NCBI GenBank assembly: GCA_965652545.1
Contig: CBFGWV010000247.1
Span: forward strand, 1 to 7,249
Source of the DNA: CBFGWV01 sp965652545
Lineage (GTDB): Bacteria > Pseudomonadota > Gammaproteobacteria > Competibacterales > Competibacteraceae
Direction of reading: 5' to 3'
DNA: 7,249 bases
Shown piece after piece: positions 6,221 to 7,249 of the stretch (within the stretch, counting starts at the first letter, position 1; every line of letters begins with the position of its first letter). A program made the translations under genes and the position numbers. The notes under the pieces were generated by a model. It was not told the DNA's origin. It was given only the letters and a program-made list of their open reading frames with translations, and did no database searches.

Positions 6221-6236
6221 CCCACGGAAGGGGCAG
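6217..6236 (+). other. GC-rich leader hairpin
   Basis: A perfect 7-pair stem, CTGCCCC (6217-6223) and GGGGCAG (6230-6236), closes a 6-base loop in an otherwise AT-rich region. It overlaps the -12 part of the sigma-54-like site and would lie in the leader of a transcript from the sigma-70-like site. No T-run follows, so it is not a standard terminator. Confidence 0.4.
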
Positions 6237-6283
6237 CAAGAATAACGCATGGACAATTATGATCTTTTAATCAGGACAACGAA

Positions 6284-7066
6284 ATGCTGAAACATATTGC
6301 CCCCCTGCTATTAACCATAACCTCAATTTCTGCACTAGCGGATGAACAACAAAACTGCCGTGAATTAAGAGACACTTTCGCCTGCAACCTTGAAATCATT
6401 AGCGGAGTTACACTTGAAACGGAAGGCACCATTCTAAACGAACACAAAGAACACTTGGTCGATTTCATATCGCTGCGCATAAGAAACGATTTATCCATGC
6501 TCAAACTGGAGAGCCCACTAGATTTCCTACGCCTTCCTGGCGGTTTTGACGCACATGTAAAAGCCCTAAGAAACAGAGGTAGAATGGAATGTTTTGCGTG
6601 GGCGGAAAAAGCAAATGCTGGAATCATTTACTATACAGAGTGCGAACTCATCGGCAGCAGCAAATATTTTTCTGTATTATCAACTGACAGTTTTAAAGCA
6701 AGAACTCTCGGCCAAGCAGAACCCAGCAAATTCATAGCAAGCATAAACGACGGTTTCGAGGAGATAATCAAGAACATAAGCATCGAGTATTTGAAAACCA
6801 TGGACAGAGAAGAGAAGTTAACCAGCTCACCGAGCGATAGCCAACTTAATGACACTGCCGAAGTCTTATCCAACAGAGATGCGGAGCAAGAAGCCATTTT
6901 CGCGAGAAACTGCAAAATCGCGCAAGAGAACTTGCAATTACTTCTCAGCAGCAACGACCTTCAGATCGTTGGAGATGATGGCAGCGCCAAGGTGCTGGGA
7001 GACGATTTACGCTCGGATCACATAGAGCAAACGCGAAGAGACATCAAGTACTTCTGCAGGCAATGA
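6284..7066 (+). CDS. Exported hypothetical protein with paired-cysteine C-terminal module
   Basis: A 260-aa protein with a clear Sec signal peptide: MLKH, a hydrophobic core APLLLTITSIS, then an ALA|DEQQ cleavage site after residue 19. It is therefore expected in the periplasm or outside the cell. The mature part has early cysteines C25 and C34 and two more in the MECFAWAEK...YYTEC region, then a polar Ser/Asp/Glu-rich linker at about 175-200. The C-terminal segment of about 55 residues, from NCKIAQENLQLL (C210) to IKYFCRQ (C258), resembles from memory the 'NC..A..NL..L......D..G.......ID.YC' tail of small DUF4124-type exported proteins of pseudomonads and relatives. A disulphide between C210 and C258 is plausible. 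AGGA at 6273-6276, 7 bases before the ATG, supports the start. It is the most AT-rich gene in the window (24/60 G+C in one line), suggesting recent acquisition. Function unknown. Confidence 0.85.
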   Translation: MLKHIAPLLLTITSISALADEQQNCRELRDTFACNLEIISGVTLETEGTILNEHKEHLVDFISLRIRNDLSMLKLESPLDFLRLPGGFDAHVKALRNRGRMECFAWAEKANAGIIYYTECELIGSSKYFSVLSTDSFKARTLGQAEPSKFIASINDGFEEIIKNISIEYLKTMDREEKLTSSPSDSQLNDTAEVLSNRDAEQEAIFARNCKIAQENLQLLLSSNDLQIVGDDGSAKVLGDDLRSDHIEQTRRDIKYFCRQ

Positions 7067-7138
7067 GCTGTGCAAAACATGGATAAGCGCCCCCAACACT
7101 CACTTGCCCACTATACACCCTATAAGCGGATGCAATTG

Positions 7139-7249
7139 CTAGTTGCTCGACCAGCACTGACTCGACGGCCTCGCGCTGCCTATCAATGCATTCATCGCCC
7201 GCAGCAGGACCTCTACATCACATTCGTAGTGGCCGCGGCAAAGACCCGG
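7139..7249 (-). CDS. Possible 3' end of a minus-strand gene (partial)
   Basis: An open minus-strand frame enters from the right edge and ends at TAG (7139-7141), giving 36 residues that include GHYECDVEVLLRAMNALIG. It has a protein-like composition and mostly G/C third positions. After the ALI triplet the neighbouring frame reads DRQREAVESVLVEQLAIASA and stays open to 7044, so the real end may be there if a frameshift occurred. The rest of the tail after the exported-protein gene (7067-7138) shows no other feature. The call is tentative because the fragment is short and unrecognised. Confidence 0.25.
   Translation of the reverse strand, partial: PGLCRGHYECDVEVLLRAMNALIGSARPSSQCWSSN

Larger units (their letters stand above)
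5907..6283. other. Gene-poor interval between divergent genes
   Basis: These 377 bases separate the first minus-strand orphan gene from the plus-strand exported-protein gene. They should hold the promoters of both. Visible here: a GTTAGGC heptamer at 5928-5934 (minus strand); an open frame on the plus strand (5897-6193) without a convincing start; a perfect DnaA-box consensus TTATCCACA at 6036-6044; an interrupted inverted repeat at 6085-6131; sigma-70-like and sigma-54-like elements at 6168-6220; and a GC-rich hairpin at 6217-6236. A 98-codon plus-strand frame at 5949-6245 has an unlikely composition (many Arg, Ser, Cys and Trp) and is not called as a gene. Confidence 0.6.

Noticed and set aside
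5949..6245. 98-codon plus-strand frame from ATG 5949
   Set aside because: Rich in Arg, Ser, Cys and Trp, with no ribosome binding site and no motif; another frame in the same DNA looks more protein-like.
1..7249. tRNA, rRNA, CRISPR array or insertion-sequence ends
   Set aside because: No cloverleaf-like segment, regularly spaced repeats, transposase frame or matching terminal inverted repeats were seen on reading; a covariance-model search was not possible here.

Overview
The window looks like a chromosomal segment of a high-GC proteobacterium, most likely a gammaproteobacterium of the Pseudomonas, Halomonas or Xanthomonas kind. This is inferred from GC-rich, G/C-ending codons in the left half and from the gene families seen; nothing fixes a genus. 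Composition is mosaic. Hand counts of single 60-base lines give 39/60 G+C in the permease genes (901-960), 35/60 near 4501, 28/60 near 5401 and 24/60 near 6361.

Left half (1-3916, + strand): a tightly packed operon for uptake and oxidation of a small organic substrate. It holds the 3' end of a PotA-like ABC ATPase, two PotB/PotC-type permeases (the second overlapping the first by ATGA), and an FAD-dependent GMC-family dehydrogenase of the choline/alcohol dehydrogenase type. The ATPase would power import through the two permeases, and the dehydrogenase probably oxidises the imported alcohol or amino alcohol. The periplasmic binding protein is not in the window and is probably upstream. The substrate cannot be read from sequence; polyamine and choline-like compounds are the obvious candidates.

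Middle (3979-5906, - strand): four small orphan genes in a row, convergent with the dehydrogenase gene, most with a recognisable ribosome binding site. They encode a 104-aa conserved protein with a helix-turn-helix-like segment, a 225-aa protein with a HEAT-like C-terminus, a protein of about 113 aa with no recognised family, and a 104-aa protein starting MKRIMYIENK that belongs to a widespread uncharacterised family. They look like accessory (island or cassette-like) genes, but I could not find convincing integron attC sites, a recombinase or an insertion sequence.

Right part (5907-7249): a 377-base gene-poor interval with an unexplained open frame, inverted repeats and two overlapping promoter-like patterns (sigma-70 and sigma-54). 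It precedes an AT-rich gene for a 260-aa exported protein with a paired-cysteine C-terminal module. The last 183 bases may hold the frameshifted or partial 3' end of a minus-strand gene running off the edge.

No tRNA, rRNA, CRISPR array, complete mobile element or strong intrinsic terminator was seen. The most interesting material is the orphan-gene array and the regulatory region in front of the exported protein; both are hypotheses from reading alone.
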